Positions 17,412-27,500 of a DNA stretch of 38,772 nucleotides are shown one piece after another. Position 1 is the stretch's first letter; each line of letters starts with the position of its first letter. Source of the stretch: Bacillota bacterium (GTDB lineage: Bacteria > Bacillota > Clostridia > Lachnospirales > Lachnospiraceae); assembly GCA_023395555.1 (NCBI GenBank), contig JAEWYQ010000087.1:1-38772 (forward strand), read 5' to 3'. The position numbers and the translations under genes are program-made. A model generated the notes under the pieces. The model was given only the letters and a program-made list of their open reading frames with translations. It had not been told where the DNA came from and searched no databases.

Positions 17412-18074
17412 ATGAAGAAATCTCTGCAAGTATCCGAGTCCCTGTTGCTCGTGGTCATACTAACACTATCCGGCGGATTTATGGATGCGTATTCCTATCT
17501 ATGCCGGGATCATGTTTTTGCAAACGCCCAGACAGGAAATATTTTATTGTTTGGAGTCAATCTCTCTATGGGTGATTTCACCTTGGCATTGCGATATCTT
17601 TTTCCTGTCCTATCCTTTGCCTTTGGTATCGCTATTGCGGAAATTATCAGACATCGTTTTTATAATGCCAAGCGCTTTCACTGGCGTCAGGCCGTACTTA
17701 TAACAGAAGCAATTATTTTACTTTTTGTCGCATTCCTGCCTCAGGATCTGAATTTGCTCGCCAATAGCCTTATCTCCTTTGCCTGCGGCGCACAGGTGGA
17801 GAGCTTCCGCACCATAAATGGATGCGGGGTAGCCACCACTATGTGCATCGGCAATCTTCGGGCGGGCATAGAGGCTCTTTGTAATTATTGCTTTACCAAG
17901 GATAAAACAGAAAAGAAAAACAGCTTCTTATATTTGGGTATTATTGCAGCATTTGTGATTGGAGCGGTTATAGGAAACCTTTGCATAAATCTATGGGGAG
18001 AAAAAGCCATTATAGTCAGCGTAATGCTGGTGCTGGCGGGGCTTGCCTTAATGTTTATCAATAAAGAAGATTAA
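17412..18074 (+). CDS. YoaK/DUF1275 family membrane protein
   Basis: A 220-residue integral membrane protein with about six hydrophobic segments. The family signature is clear: LSGGFMDAYSYLCRDHVFAN, then AQTGNILLFG, in residues 19-48, and a later FACGAQVESFR plus CIGNLRAG. DUF1275 proteins are of unknown function and are sometimes annotated as putative transporters. A GAGGG site lies about 9 bases before the ATG. The gene ends before the strong bidirectional terminator at 18178. Confidence 0.9.
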   Translation: MKKSLQVSESLLLVVILTLSGGFMDAYSYLCRDHVFANAQTGNILLFGVNLSMGDFTLALRYLFPVLSFAFGIAIAEIIRHRFYNAKRFHWRQAVLITEAIILLFVAFLPQDLNLLANSLISFACGAQVESFRTINGCGVATTMCIGNLRAGIEALCNYCFTKDKTEKKNSFLYLGIIAAFVIGAVIGNLCINLWGEKAIIVSVMLVLAGLALMFINKED

Positions 18075-18177
18075 TAGATTACCCTGTCCTAAACTGCTTT
18101 TGACTCTTGACAAATCGGAACCTGCTTAAATTACAAAGGGATCAGGCAGGTTAATCTGTTGCATTGGTTACTCGGAG

Positions 18178-18220
18178 AAAGACCAGGATGGGAACAATAC
18201 CGGTTCCCATCCTGGTCTTT
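18178..18220. terminator. Bidirectional terminator
   Basis: AAAGACCAGGATGGGAAC and GTTCCCATCCTGGTCTTT form an 18-pair perfect stem with a short loop. It serves the plus-strand YoaK gene and the convergent GH5 gene. Confidence 0.9.
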
Positions 18221-18234
18221 CCTGTTACTCTATT

Positions 18235-20136
18235 TTATTTTCCCGGTCCGTAGCTGAAGGTTACTGATATATTCTCCACCTTGCCAAGGGTCTCCGCATC
18301 CAGGAGGCTCGGCGTTACATAAGCCAGGACTCCATTCTCGGTACGGGCCTCTTCCGGTATTGCCGTAACCCAGGTATTATATAGATTTACCCTGGTGCAT
18401 TTTCCGTCGTCACTGGTGGTATACGGCCTGCCTGTCAGCTTGCAGGCTTCCCCGTTGATCAGGACCTCCTTGATGGTAATCACATATCCGGGAAACAGCG
18501 TCTCTCCATTGGCAACCCCCAGAGCGGAGAAAACCATGCTGTCCGCAAAGCCTGCGCCGGTCCCCGTAAAGTCCAGGCTTACCGTATAGGTTCCTTCTCC
18601 CGTGATTTCTACATCCGCCGCTTCCACCCCCTCGGTTTTCGATGCGGGATCATAAACATCTCCCACACTGTATATGACGGACCAGTCCTTACTGTTGTAC
18701 ATAATCCAAGCCATGGCTGTGTTCTCATCCAATCCGGCCACATCCTCCGCTGCCGCCAGCGCCCCATCCATTCCGGCCCTGGCTGCTTCTCTGATTTCCT
18801 CTTCTGTCTTAGACGCCTGGGCATTCAAGCTGTGGGCCTGGTAAAGGGCCGCCACATCCGGGTCGATGATCTTTTGCTCCGTTCTGCTGAACATGTCATT
18901 GCAGTCCCAAAGCATGGGCACATATCCGTATAAGTCACAATTATTCAGGAAGTTACTGATATAATCCGCCGTATTCGCCTTTACTTTGCCGTTATTCAGT
19001 AATACTCCATATTCTCCAAGGACGATCCCATATCCTTGTTGTGTAAACTTCGTCATTTTTTCTAAAAGAATATTCTGTTCCTCATGATCCTTTCGGGTAC
19101 CCCAACTGGAAAGGCTGGTATTGATGCAATAGCCGTCCGGGTTATAGTAATGTACGGACAAGAGAAGCTTATTCCCTGCCGTGTCCTTCGGCATGACAAA
19201 ACGATCATCACAGGTTTTGGCAATATCCGTACCGAAGCCGGCAATCAGAAGGAAACGCCGGGCATTGTTTCCCCCTGTACTTCGGATGGTATCCACGAAG
19301 GCCTGGTTGATCCTGTTTGTCATCTCATAGCACTGGTCTTCGGACAAGGTACCCGAATCCGCTGCTATATCCGTATCATTCAGGCGGAAGCCCAGTTCTT
19401 CGTTGGCAGATTCAAAGATGAGCTGATCCGGATACCCGGCATACTTTTCCCCTATCTGCTTCCACATGGAGGTATATAATTCCATGGCCGCTTCCCTGGT
19501 TGCTTCGGAGGCAGAGCCGAACATGCCCCACCAGCCTCCGTCCCAATGGTCATTCACTATTACATACATATCTTCCTTCAGGGCATAATTAATGATTTCA
19601 TCTACCCGGTTAAGATAATCTTCCCCTATGGTGTAATCCCCGCTTCCAAAATCCATGGCATTGGTCCAGGCCACGGGAATTCGCAGGGAATCAAAGCCTG
19701 CCGCCTTCATGGCGCTGATCATTTCCTGTGTGGTAACGGGCATTCCCCAACTTGTCTCATAGGAAGAAACCGGCGCTCCCACTCCAAGAGATGCTCGTCC
19801 ATACGCTTCCATGGTATTTCCAAGGTTGATTCCGTTTCCCATCCGCTTTGCCACTTCCAGGGAAGTCAATTCCTTCTGCTCCTGTCCATCATCACCGGCC
19901 TCAGCACTGCTGTCTCCCGTCCCGGTGCCATTATCTCCTGCTTCAAGGCCACTGTCTTCTGCGGTACTGCCGCTCTCACCGACCTCACTGCCATCTTCTC
20001 CGGTCTCCATGCCGCTATCCGGCTTGCCGGCTTCCTTATCCGCGGCATTCCCTCTGTTCCCGCAGGAAATGAGCCCTGCCACCAGCAGAAGCGTCAGCAC
20101 CAACAGCATCCATTTACATATTTTTAAATATTTCAT
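18235..20136 (-). CDS. GH5-family endoglucanase-like lipoprotein
   Basis: A 633-residue surface lipoprotein with lipobox LISC (Cys25). Residues 36-85 form a low-complexity acidic linker built of repeated (E/D)-(S/T/A)-G-like units. The GH5 barrel spans about residues 90-460: the start has the classical NGINLGNTMEA, the acid/base is E246 in SANEELG and the nucleophile E375 in LGEYG; HWDGGWWG near residue 197 lines the active site. The C-terminal 150 residues are beta-rich (TYTVSLDFTGTGAGFADSMV) and probably carbohydrate-binding. Known GH5 enzymes of this type cut cellulose, xyloglucan or mannan; which one is not decided. The start at 20136 follows GGGGAG by 8 bases. Confidence 0.92.
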   Translation of the reverse strand: MKYLKICKWMLLVLTLLLVAGLISCGNRGNAADKEAGKPDSGMETGEDGSEVGESGSTAEDSGLEAGDNGTGTGDSSAEAGDDGQEQKELTSLEVAKRMGNGINLGNTMEAYGRASLGVGAPVSSYETSWGMPVTTQEMISAMKAAGFDSLRIPVAWTNAMDFGSGDYTIGEDYLNRVDEIINYALKEDMYVIVNDHWDGGWWGMFGSASEATREAAMELYTSMWKQIGEKYAGYPDQLIFESANEELGFRLNDTDIAADSGTLSEDQCYEMTNRINQAFVDTIRSTGGNNARRFLLIAGFGTDIAKTCDDRFVMPKDTAGNKLLLSVHYYNPDGYCINTSLSSWGTRKDHEEQNILLEKMTKFTQQGYGIVLGEYGVLLNNGKVKANTADYISNFLNNCDLYGYVPMLWDCNDMFSRTEQKIIDPDVAALYQAHSLNAQASKTEEEIREAARAGMDGALAAAEDVAGLDENTAMAWIMYNSKDWSVIYSVGDVYDPASKTEGVEAADVEITGEGTYTVSLDFTGTGAGFADSMVFSALGVANGETLFPGYVITIKEVLINGEACKLTGRPYTTSDDGKCTRVNLYNTWVTAIPEEARTENGVLAYVTPSLLDAETLGKVENISVTFSYGPGK

Positions 20137-20246
20137 ACCGTTATCTCCCCTCCAGTCTTTATCTGATTCTATCATACCGTGACTGACACAAATTAAAAAC
20201 CGCATTTTTTAGTGAAGATAATGGTAATTATTTTACGTAAAGGACA

Positions 20247-20265
20247 ATCGAAACACCGTTTCGAT
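20247..20265. other. Small hairpin between XRE gene and GH5 gene
   Basis: ATCGAAAC and GTTTCGAT form a perfect 8-pair stem with a 3-base loop. There is no T-run after it on the minus strand, so it is at most a weak terminator for the upstream XRE-fusion gene. Confidence 0.4.
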
Positions 20266-20270
20266 AAACA

Positions 20271-22019
20271 TTACAGAATTTTCTCCGCAATCTCCATCGC
20301 TTCCCGTTCCGCCGCAAGCATTTCTTCCAGCAGGGCCGCCTGCCTGTGCCGCATCTCTTTTGTCCAGAAGCGGCATGCCCTCTCTCCCTCAAGTGCTTCG
20401 CCGCTGTCAAGCATGGTATGAATTTCACCGGCTTTTTCAGAGATTAACCCGAAGAGCTCAGCCATACGGTTCATCTCACCGGCATACTCCGGCAGAAGCC
20501 CCTGACTTTCCTTCAGATAACAATATGCTGCTTTCCTCGCATCACAAAGAGCCAAGGTACAGAATTGGTTGACAGAAAAGCGCCTTGCAGTCTGCTCCGC
20601 ATTGCTGCTCTTATACCAATCCTTCTCCAGAAGATCCTTCCTCCAGACCTCATAGGCATACAATCCCATGGCATAGCCCCGGTTGTTGGTCTGTTTCGAG
20701 CAATCCACAAACACAGCCAGGGAATTCAGCAGATTATTCCGGTCAGAGGGCGGCACGGTCTTCCCGTCAAAATAAGTGATAATAAAGGGCCAGTTATCCA
20801 CCCGAAGATAATCATATGGATTATTCTCGTCCTTTTTGAAATCTGCGGAAGCTATAATCTCCCTATCATATTTAGTACGGCAGAATAAATCCGCTCCGTT
20901 TTCCTCATATCCGCAGATAACGCCCCACTCCGGTGCAACCCGCAGATTGATGCCAAGCACCGGCATGTTATGGCGGATTTCACTCACCATACGTCTGCGT
21001 TCCTCTGCCCGCGTTTCCTTATCCACACGGTCGGCAAATTTCGGCACAAATCCAAAAGCCTTATAACCCGGCGTAGCATAGTCATAAGCAACCAGTCCGT
21101 CCACTGAGCTATAATCCCATCCCGGCGAGCAGAAGGCAAGACGATAGCAGGCACCTGAAACACCCATCACATGTTCATAGGTGGCCTTAATATCCATTGT
21201 CATAAGCGCCGCAGTCAAGGCCGCCGCCCAGGAGCATTCCCAGCCCTTCCCGAATTCCGGCAGTATGGGAACATTCGGTATGAAATATTCTCCGCTGATC
21301 TGTTTTCTGAAAAACTCGGTTTTATCTTCGTTGTATGCAATGCTCTCCCCCTCCTCACAGGTAACCATGTGAATGCCATCCTTATTCAAATATACAAAGG
21401 TCAGATATTCCTTGTCATCGTTCATCGGATTACTGGGAAAACTCTCATGGTCGGCATGGTATTCGTTCCAGTTGAATACCTTATAATGCGCAACCTTCTG
21501 CATTACATCCATTTTGGCTTTTGACGTGCCATAGGCCGCCGCAATGATTTCCGCCTTCTCCGTGGCCGTATAAGCCTTGCTTTCCAGGTTAATGGCCAGA
21601 TGTCCGTTCTCCTCTGCAAAGGTATAGAAAATACCCTGCTCCGTCCGGTATTTTACCGCCAGGTACCCCGGGCGGCTGCCTCCCGGCTGACAGGCAAGGG
21701 ACAAAGCATTCACCTCGATCTCCAAAGAATCATTCTGAAGCAGTTTGTTTAACCGGCTGGTCACATTGTGGCTTTCCATCCCATCCCCGTAAAAGGCGGA
21801 TAAAATCTGGAGCTTGCTATCTGTCAGTATCGAGTCGATGCTGGTATCCAGCAGCTTTGCAAGGGCGGGAAGCACCGATGTCTCCGGGAGGGCATGTCCG
21901 TTCTCCCATTTTGATACTGCCTGGGGGCTGATGTTCAGAAACTCAGCAAGATTTTCCTGGGTGTAGCCCCTCTCTTTTCGCAGAGTCATAATCTGCTTTC
22001 CAATTCTGTTTGTATCCAT
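20271..22019 (-). CDS. XRE HTH regulator fused to a C39/BtrH-like Cys domain
   Basis: A 582-residue soluble protein. Residues 4-60 are a Cro/C1-type helix-turn-helix (TQENLAEFLNISPQAVSKWE). The middle (about 65-245) is not recognised. Residues 255-400 begin GKGWECSWAAALTAALMTM, with C262 at the start of a helix as in papain-like or C39-like folds. GVSGACYRLAF and WDYSSVDGLVAYDY follow; these resemble the butirosin BtrH N-terminal domain family, whose Cys acts on acylated substrates. The C-terminal 170 residues are helical. The ATG at 22019 has AGGAGG 7 bases upstream; the longer frame to 22232 runs through the promoter. It may sense a peptide or thioester ligand, but its role is unknown. Confidence 0.7.
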   Translation of the reverse strand: MDTNRIGKQIMTLRKERGYTQENLAEFLNISPQAVSKWENGHALPETSVLPALAKLLDTSIDSILTDSKLQILSAFYGDGMESHNVTSRLNKLLQNDSLEIEVNALSLACQPGGSRPGYLAVKYRTEQGIFYTFAEENGHLAINLESKAYTATEKAEIIAAAYGTSKAKMDVMQKVAHYKVFNWNEYHADHESFPSNPMNDDKEYLTFVYLNKDGIHMVTCEEGESIAYNEDKTEFFRKQISGEYFIPNVPILPEFGKGWECSWAAALTAALMTMDIKATYEHVMGVSGACYRLAFCSPGWDYSSVDGLVAYDYATPGYKAFGFVPKFADRVDKETRAEERRRMVSEIRHNMPVLGINLRVAPEWGVICGYEENGADLFCRTKYDREIIASADFKKDENNPYDYLRVDNWPFIITYFDGKTVPPSDRNNLLNSLAVFVDCSKQTNNRGYAMGLYAYEVWRKDLLEKDWYKSSNAEQTARRFSVNQFCTLALCDARKAAYCYLKESQGLLPEYAGEMNRMAELFGLISEKAGEIHTMLDSGEALEGERACRFWTKEMRHRQAALLEEMLAAEREAMEIAEKIL

Positions 22020-22030
22020 ATAAAACCTCC

Positions 22031-22081
22031 TCCATTTTCCTTTGATATTTTGTATTATACAAACCGGAACCGGAAAATGGA
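22031..22081 (-). promoter_or_regulatory. Promoter with bracketing inverted repeat
   Basis: A TATAAT (minus strand, 22059-22054) lies between perfect 10-base arms TCCATTTTCC (22031-22040) and GGAAAATGGA (22072-22081). No good -35 is seen, which fits an activated or regulated promoter. The arms may bind the XRE protein encoded just downstream. Confidence 0.5.
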
Positions 22082-22164
22082 ATGTCTTAAGCGGTAAGTT
22101 TAAAAAAATAAAACTCAACCACAGGTTGTGCTCCCCTCCGGTTTCACCGTGCACCGGAGGAACA

Positions 22165-22199
22165 AGAGAAAGGGGATGCTTTCGCATCCCCTTTCTCTC
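22165..22199 (-). terminator. Terminator of the HTH/membrane protein pair
   Basis: AGAGAAAGGGGATGC and GCATCCCCTTTCTCT form a perfect 15-pair stem with a 4-base loop; its minus-strand 3' end is pyrimidine-rich. A second hairpin, CCTCCGGT/ACCGGAGG, lies just beyond at about 22135-22160. Confidence 0.8.
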
Positions 22200-22209
22200 T
22201 AATCCCTTC

Positions 22210-22689
22210 CTACATTTTCTTATCATAAACACGGTAAGCTATGAAATAAGCCAGGGCAAATATACCCACCAATATGATCAATATCTGTATCATCACCGGG
22301 TAGAACAGACCGCCGATTAACGCAATTCCATACATGGCAATGAGCAGGATTGCTGTTGCCGTCATATATGCCTTATTGCTGATTTCTTTGATTCTCTCAT
22401 CCGCGTTGCTGAGCCGGCTCTCCTGCAGCTTCTCTTCGTCCCCCAGAATGATTCGGTTTTTAATCCACAGGACAACCCCTACGACAATCAGACTGCTGCC
22501 CATGCCTGCATAGACGCCCAGCATTCTCTCGTCGATATCCACCTTCCAGTAGAATTCCGCAAGTAAAGACAGGATAAGGGTAAATGCTCCAAGGACGCTC
22601 ACCCCCAGAAGCCGGGTCATGCGAACCTTCACTACCTTTTTATACTCTTCGTTTGTTCTTGCTGTTGTACCGCATAATAATCCTCTCAT
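22210..22689 (-). CDS. Small four-segment membrane protein, partner of HTH
   Basis: A 159-residue protein with four likely membrane spans: LLGVSVLGAFTLILSLLAEF, MLGVYAGMGSSLIVVGVVLW, ATAILLIAMYGIALIGGLFY and IQILIILVGIFALAYFIAYR. A charged cytoplasmic loop (RIILGDEEKLQESRLSNADE) separates the second and third. The start overlaps the stop of the upstream HTH gene as ATGA, so the two are translationally coupled. Pairs of a short XRE regulator with a small DUF2178-like membrane protein are common in Firmicutes and archaea; the function is unknown. Confidence 0.8.
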   Translation of the reverse strand: MRGLLCGTTARTNEEYKKVVKVRMTRLLGVSVLGAFTLILSLLAEFYWKVDIDERMLGVYAGMGSSLIVVGVVLWIKNRIILGDEEKLQESRLSNADERIKEISNKAYMTATAILLIAMYGIALIGGLFYPVMIQILIILVGIFALAYFIAYRVYDKKM

Positions 22690-22895
22690 AAATTCTCATC
22701 CTCCTGATCAAAAATAAATATTTCTTCAATGGAAACTCCAAAAAACTGCGCAATCTTGTGCGCTAATACCAGCGATGCATTATACCTGCCGCATTCCAGA
22801 GAAATAATCGTCTGGCGCGTTACGTTGACCGCATCCGCCAGCTCATTCTGCGTGACCTTACGAGCCTTACGCAGCTCTTGTATTCTGGTCTGCAT
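22686..22895 (-). CDS. Short XRE-family HTH regulator
   Basis: A 69-residue protein that is almost entirely a Cro/C1-type helix-turn-helix: IQELRKARKVTQNELADAVN then VTRQTIISLECGRYNASLVL. It matches the YozG-like compact regulators (normal length 65-75). AAGGAGG lies 8 bases before the ATG. It likely represses its own operon by binding the duplicated 16-bp repeat at 22914-22952, which covers the -10 region and transcription start. The membrane protein gene follows with a 4-base overlap. Confidence 0.9.
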   Translation of the reverse strand: MQTRIQELRKARKVTQNELADAVNVTRQTIISLECGRYNASLVLAHKIAQFFGVSIEEIFIFDQEDENL

Positions 22896-22913
22896 TCTTA
22901 TGCCTCCTTAGTT

Positions 22914-22964
22914 GTATAGTTTGCTTTACTTTTTTAGTATAGCTTGCTTTACATCTAATGTCAA
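22914..22964 (-). promoter_or_regulatory. Promoter with duplicated 16-bp operator-like repeat
   Basis: On the minus strand TTGACA (22964-22959) and TATACT (22941-22936) are spaced exactly 17 bases. The plus-strand 16-mers GTATAGTTTGCTTTAC (22914-22929) and GTATAGCTTGCTTTAC (22937-22952) differ at one base and are 23 bases apart; the first covers the start region and the second the -10 and spacer. Confidence 0.8.
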
Positions 22965-23049
22965 GTGCTTTTTACATTTATTTTAGATTTTTTAAATACG
23001 ATGATCTTGCGGCTTCACCCGTAAAACTTTATTTGTGATTTCACTCACA

Positions 23050-23100
23050 AAAAAGCGGAAGCCGCAAAATTTAAAAAGATTTTGCGGCTTCCGCTTTTTA
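23050..23100 (-). terminator. Terminator of the pth-mfd-foldase operon
   Basis: AAAAAGCGGAAGCCGCAAAAT pairs with ATTTTGCGGCTTCCGCTTTTT for about 21 pairs. On the minus strand it ends in TTTTTTG. Length and base content make this one of the strongest terminators here. Confidence 0.9.
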
Positions 23101-23114
23101 TATTATCCCTCATA

Positions 23115-24521
23115 TTACTTCTCATAGCTCAGCGCATTCCAGGCCTCACTGTTTACAACAACATCATATCCGGCACTCCATTGGGCATACTGATTTGCAA
23201 ACAGCTCGCTGCGGCGTTGACTGATGATCGCTTCCTTTCTCCGGGTGGTGGCATCCTCGTTATAGTCCGATATACAGTACAGGATATGCCAACCATAATC
23301 CGTGGTAATAATATCACTTACCTGACCAGTCCTCAGGGTAAAGGCCGCCTGTTCGAATAACGCATTATATTCTTTTGGCCCCTCGCCCCTGCCGAAGGTA
23401 TATTCTATGGTATCCGCCTCAGAGTTGGCTTCCGCCAGGGCATAGAAATCTTCTGTGGTTCTGGCCTGCTCCAGCAGGTTCTTCACCTTCTCATATGCCT
23501 CTGCCTTCTCTTCGGTGGATAAATCAATTTTCTTTCCTTCACTGTCATAATCCGAGTTATAAATTAATATGTGCTGTACGGTAATCTGCTTTGAATCCTG
23601 GTCGGAAACCTCCGTATCCACGTTGATGGTCAGATATTCGAACATCTTCTCCGCAAGAAGGTTGTCCGCATATACCTGGCGGAGAAGCTCCTCTGTAATC
23701 AGATATTTGTCAATGTCCGCCGCACTGAGTCCTTCAAAATGTTCCTTGGCATAGGCATTGGCCTCCGCCAGCTCTTCTTCCGACAAATAAATGTCCTGTT
23801 TGGCCGCTTCCGCACGAATGATCTTCAGCTCCGTTATCTGGTTCATTACCTCATCCTTGACCATATCACCGAAATTCTCACCATTCCCAAGAATATCGGC
23901 GCTCCAGATCTGGTTTCCATAAGCCGATTCATAATTCTGCTGGACGGATTTCAGATAAACCATGACCTCATTATAATAGACCCTGGTATTTCCCACCATC
24001 ACCATAAGTTCGCCGGAATTCGTCTGCTCTTCCGCTTCTTCCTTCTCCTTTTCCTTTATATCCACCTGATAAAAGGATATCTCTTTCACAGTCTCCTTGT
24101 CAATATCGTAAGAGACGTACAGCTCCTTGTCACTCTTCAGATACGTACTGGTCACTGCATTCTTCTCCGAGTTGATGCTTTCCGTGATCTCCTGCCCGAA
24201 GTTTTCCGCAAGCAGTTCCTTCACTTCCTCTTTCTTCATGCCGATGCCCACACCGTACAGCTTATATTCTCCGGCTCCCGCCAGCAGAGTGATTGCGCTG
24301 ATCTTCTCATTCGGAGCCATAACCTGCACCACATTCGCCGCCGCATATACGGCAGTTCCCTGTTCCTCCAGCCCGATGCCGGCCCTCTTTTCAAAGACCT
24401 GGACCGTCTTTCCTATATAATTCGTCAATTCATGCCGTTCCTCTCCTACCCGACAGGCGGTTAGCAGTGAGGTCAGCAGCAGCACCGATAACAGGATCAT
24501 AAATCTACGATTTGCCCTCAT
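23115..24521 (-). CDS. PpiC-type peptidyl-prolyl isomerase lipoprotein (PrsA/SurA-like)
   Basis: A 468-residue lipoprotein foldase with lipobox LLTAC (Cys23). Residues 25-165 form an N-terminal region of unknown fold followed by a charged EKEKEEAEEQ segment. A SurA-N-like helical chaperone part covers about 180-310. The parvulin domain lies at about 315-420, with the classical QITVQHILIYN start, YTFGRGEGPKEYNALFEQAA and the closing TTDYGWHILY. It helps secreted proteins fold outside the membrane. The start at 24521 is preferred to a TTG at 24545 because the shorter form gives a clean signal peptide. The Mfd gene ends 42 bases upstream, so they are cotranscribed. Confidence 0.9.
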   Translation of the reverse strand: MRANRRFMILLSVLLLTSLLTACRVGEERHELTNYIGKTVQVFEKRAGIGLEEQGTAVYAAANVVQVMAPNEKISAITLLAGAGEYKLYGVGIGMKKEEVKELLAENFGQEITESINSEKNAVTSTYLKSDKELYVSYDIDKETVKEISFYQVDIKEKEKEEAEEQTNSGELMVMVGNTRVYYNEVMVYLKSVQQNYESAYGNQIWSADILGNGENFGDMVKDEVMNQITELKIIRAEAAKQDIYLSEEELAEANAYAKEHFEGLSAADIDKYLITEELLRQVYADNLLAEKMFEYLTINVDTEVSDQDSKQITVQHILIYNSDYDSEGKKIDLSTEEKAEAYEKVKNLLEQARTTEDFYALAEANSEADTIEYTFGRGEGPKEYNALFEQAAFTLRTGQVSDIITTDYGWHILYCISDYNEDATTRRKEAIISQRRSELFANQYAQWSAGYDVVVNSEAWNALSYEK

Positions 24522-24562
24522 ATTCCTAATTCCCCTTTCTTCCAATGACTCTGCCCTCCCTG

Positions 24563-27500
24563 CTAATTCTGCAGCAGTTCCTTAAAATCCTTCAGCAGCC
24601 GGTATAAGCTTTCAAAGATACCAATGGTGTCCGATTTCCCTTTGGAGGTGTATGGCAGCCGGTATATAAAATACGGATTGGATTGCGGTATCAATTTCAG
24701 GTTGTTCTGATATTTTATCATAAGCTCCGGTATCTTTTCAACCGCCAGCTTCGCTTTTGGATACATCATCAGCTTTACCTCATGCTCCTTATGAATCAAC
24801 TGCACGATATAGAGGCTGTGGCAGATGGATTTTATCAAAGCAATATTCAGCAGATTATTCACCGCCGCCGGCATGTCGCCGAAACGGTCTACCAGCTCCT
24901 CCTGCATATCCATCATCTCTTCTTCATTTTCAATTTCCGCAATCCGCTTGTAGATATCCAGCTTATGAATCTCATTCTTAATATAAGTTGCCGGAATAAA
25001 GGCATCCATATCCATGTCTACCGTAGTTTCATAGGCTTCCTCCGAGGCTGCCTCACCCTTCGTCTCCTTCACCGCCTCATTCAGCATCTTACAGTAAAGG
25101 TCATAGCCTACGGCCTCCATATGTCCGCTCTGCTCCGCACCCAGGAGGTTTCCCGCTCCGCGGATTTCCAGATCACGCATGGCGATCTTGAAGCCGGAGC
25201 CCAGCTCTGTGAATTCCTTAATGGCATGCAGCCTCTTTTCCGCAATCTCCTTCAGCATCTTATCCCTGCGATACATTAAGAAAGCATAGGCCGTCCGGTT
25301 GGACCGGCCCACCCGGCCCCGCAGCTGGTAGAGCTGGGAGAGTCCCAGACGGTCCGCATCGTCAATAATCATTGTATTTACATTGGAGATGTCAAGACCC
25401 GTCTCAATAATCGTAGTGGATACCAGCACATCAATCTCGCCGGAAATAAACTCAAACATAATCTTTTCCAGAGTCCGCTCATTCATCTGCCCATGGGCAA
25501 AGGCCACATTGGCCTCCGGCACCAGCCTGGCCACATTAGCCGCTATCTCATCAATTCCGTTGACCCGGTTATAGACATAGTATACCTGTCCTCCTCTGGC
25601 CAGCTCCCTGCTGATGGCCTCCCGGATAATCTCATCATTATGCTCCAGCACATAGGTCTGGATCGGCAGACGGTCCACCGGCGGCTCATCCAGAACGCTC
25701 ATATCCCGGATACCCACCAGGCTCATATGAAGAGTTCTGGGAATGGGGGTTGCCGTCAAGGTCAGGACATCCACGTCCTTCTTCAGCTGTTTGATCTTCT
25801 CCTTATGGGTTACTCCAAAACGCTGTTCCTCATCCACAATCAGGAGTCCCAGATTCTTAAACTTCACATCCGAGGACAGCACCCGGTGGGTTCCCACCAC
25901 AATGTCCAGACTTCCCTTTCTCAGCCGTTCCAGAGTCTTCTTCTGTTCCGCGCTGCTGCGGAAACGGGACAGTACATCCACACTCACCGGAAAATCCATC
26001 ATCCGCTGTACCAGCGTGTTATAATGCTGCTGGGCCAGAATGGTGGTGGGCACCAGGATTACCACCTGCTTTCCATAGGATACCGCCTTAAAGGCTGCCC
26101 GGATCGCAATCTCCGTCTTGCCATAGCCTACATCTCCGCAGATCAGACGGTCCATGATGCGCTTGCTTTCCATATCCCGCTTGGTGGCTTCAATAGCCAG
26201 AAGCTGATCCTCCGTCTCATCGTAGGGAAAGGCCTCTTCAAATTCCTTCTGCCATACCGTATCCTCACCAAATTCAAAGCCGGTCTTCTGCTGCCTCTGG
26301 GCATACAGCGCCACCAATTCCTTCGCAACATCCTGCACTGCTCCCCGGACCCTGGCCTTGGTATTCTTCCACTCGATGGAATTTAATTTATTCAGCTTTG
26401 GCTTACGGCCTTCCTGGCCGGAGTATTTCTGAATCACGTCAAGGCCCGTTGCAAGAATATACAACACGCCCCCGCCGCCATACTCTATTTTAATGTAATC
26501 CTTCGTCACCTTATCTACTTCAATCTTTTCGATGCCCCGGTAGATTCCCAGACCATGATTCTCATGCACCACATAATCACCGGGAGCCAGCTCCGTAAAG
26601 CTCTGGATCTTATTGCCCTCATAGGTGGATTTCTTCCTCTTTTTCTTCTTCTCGGTGCCAAAGATATCGCTCTCGGAGATGATGACCAGCCTAATCAGCG
26701 GATATTCAAAGCCCCTTCTAAGATTGCCGTAGGCCACCATAATTTCGCCGCTCTGCAGTACCCGATCCATGTCCTCGCCATAGAATGCGCTGAGATTAAA
26801 ATCCCTCAGATCCTCGCTCAGCCTCATTGCTCTGGTACGGGAACCTGACAGCAGAATAACCCGGTATTTATTCTTCTTCCACCGCTCCAGATCCTTCACC
26901 AGGACTTCAAAATTATTGTGATAGGAAGCAACCGTCTGCACGGTAAAATCGTATTTGTGCTTCGGAGAGTAGAAATTATTCTTAACCTCCATGGTGCTGA
27001 TCAGCACGGCGTTCTTATTTGCCAGAATTCCCATGGCCTCCTTATAGCCATAGATCACATCCGTCTGTCCGGGAAGAATGTACCCCTTCTCGATTCGCCC
27101 GATCATGCTCTCACGGAATTCCGTCTCCGTGGCCTCGCCCTTTTCCGCCAGCCTGCCCGGTTCGTCCAGGAAGAAGATGGTATCCTCATTATCAAAGTAC
27201 TGGAAGAAGCTCATGGTCTGATCATAGAAATAGTTAATATAGCTTTCCAGCGCCACCGACCCCTGGTAGGCCCCCAGATTGTCCTTAAACTCCTGGATGA
27301 TCTGATGAATCCTGGCAGCCTCCTCCGTCTTGAACTGCTCCCGCAAAGACTTATAATACTGCTTTTCTTCCTCTTCCAGCTTCTTCAATCCGGCCATCCG
27401 TCTGCTTTCATCCAGAATGACCTCGGCCGCCGGGTAGATAATCAATTCCCCCACCTGCTCAATGGAGCGCTGGCTGCTGACATCAAAGGTTCGGATGGAA

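Noticed and set aside
18075..18177. Possible small RNA or leader after the YoaK gene
   Set aside because: Only one weak hairpin and no promoter are visible before the terminator.
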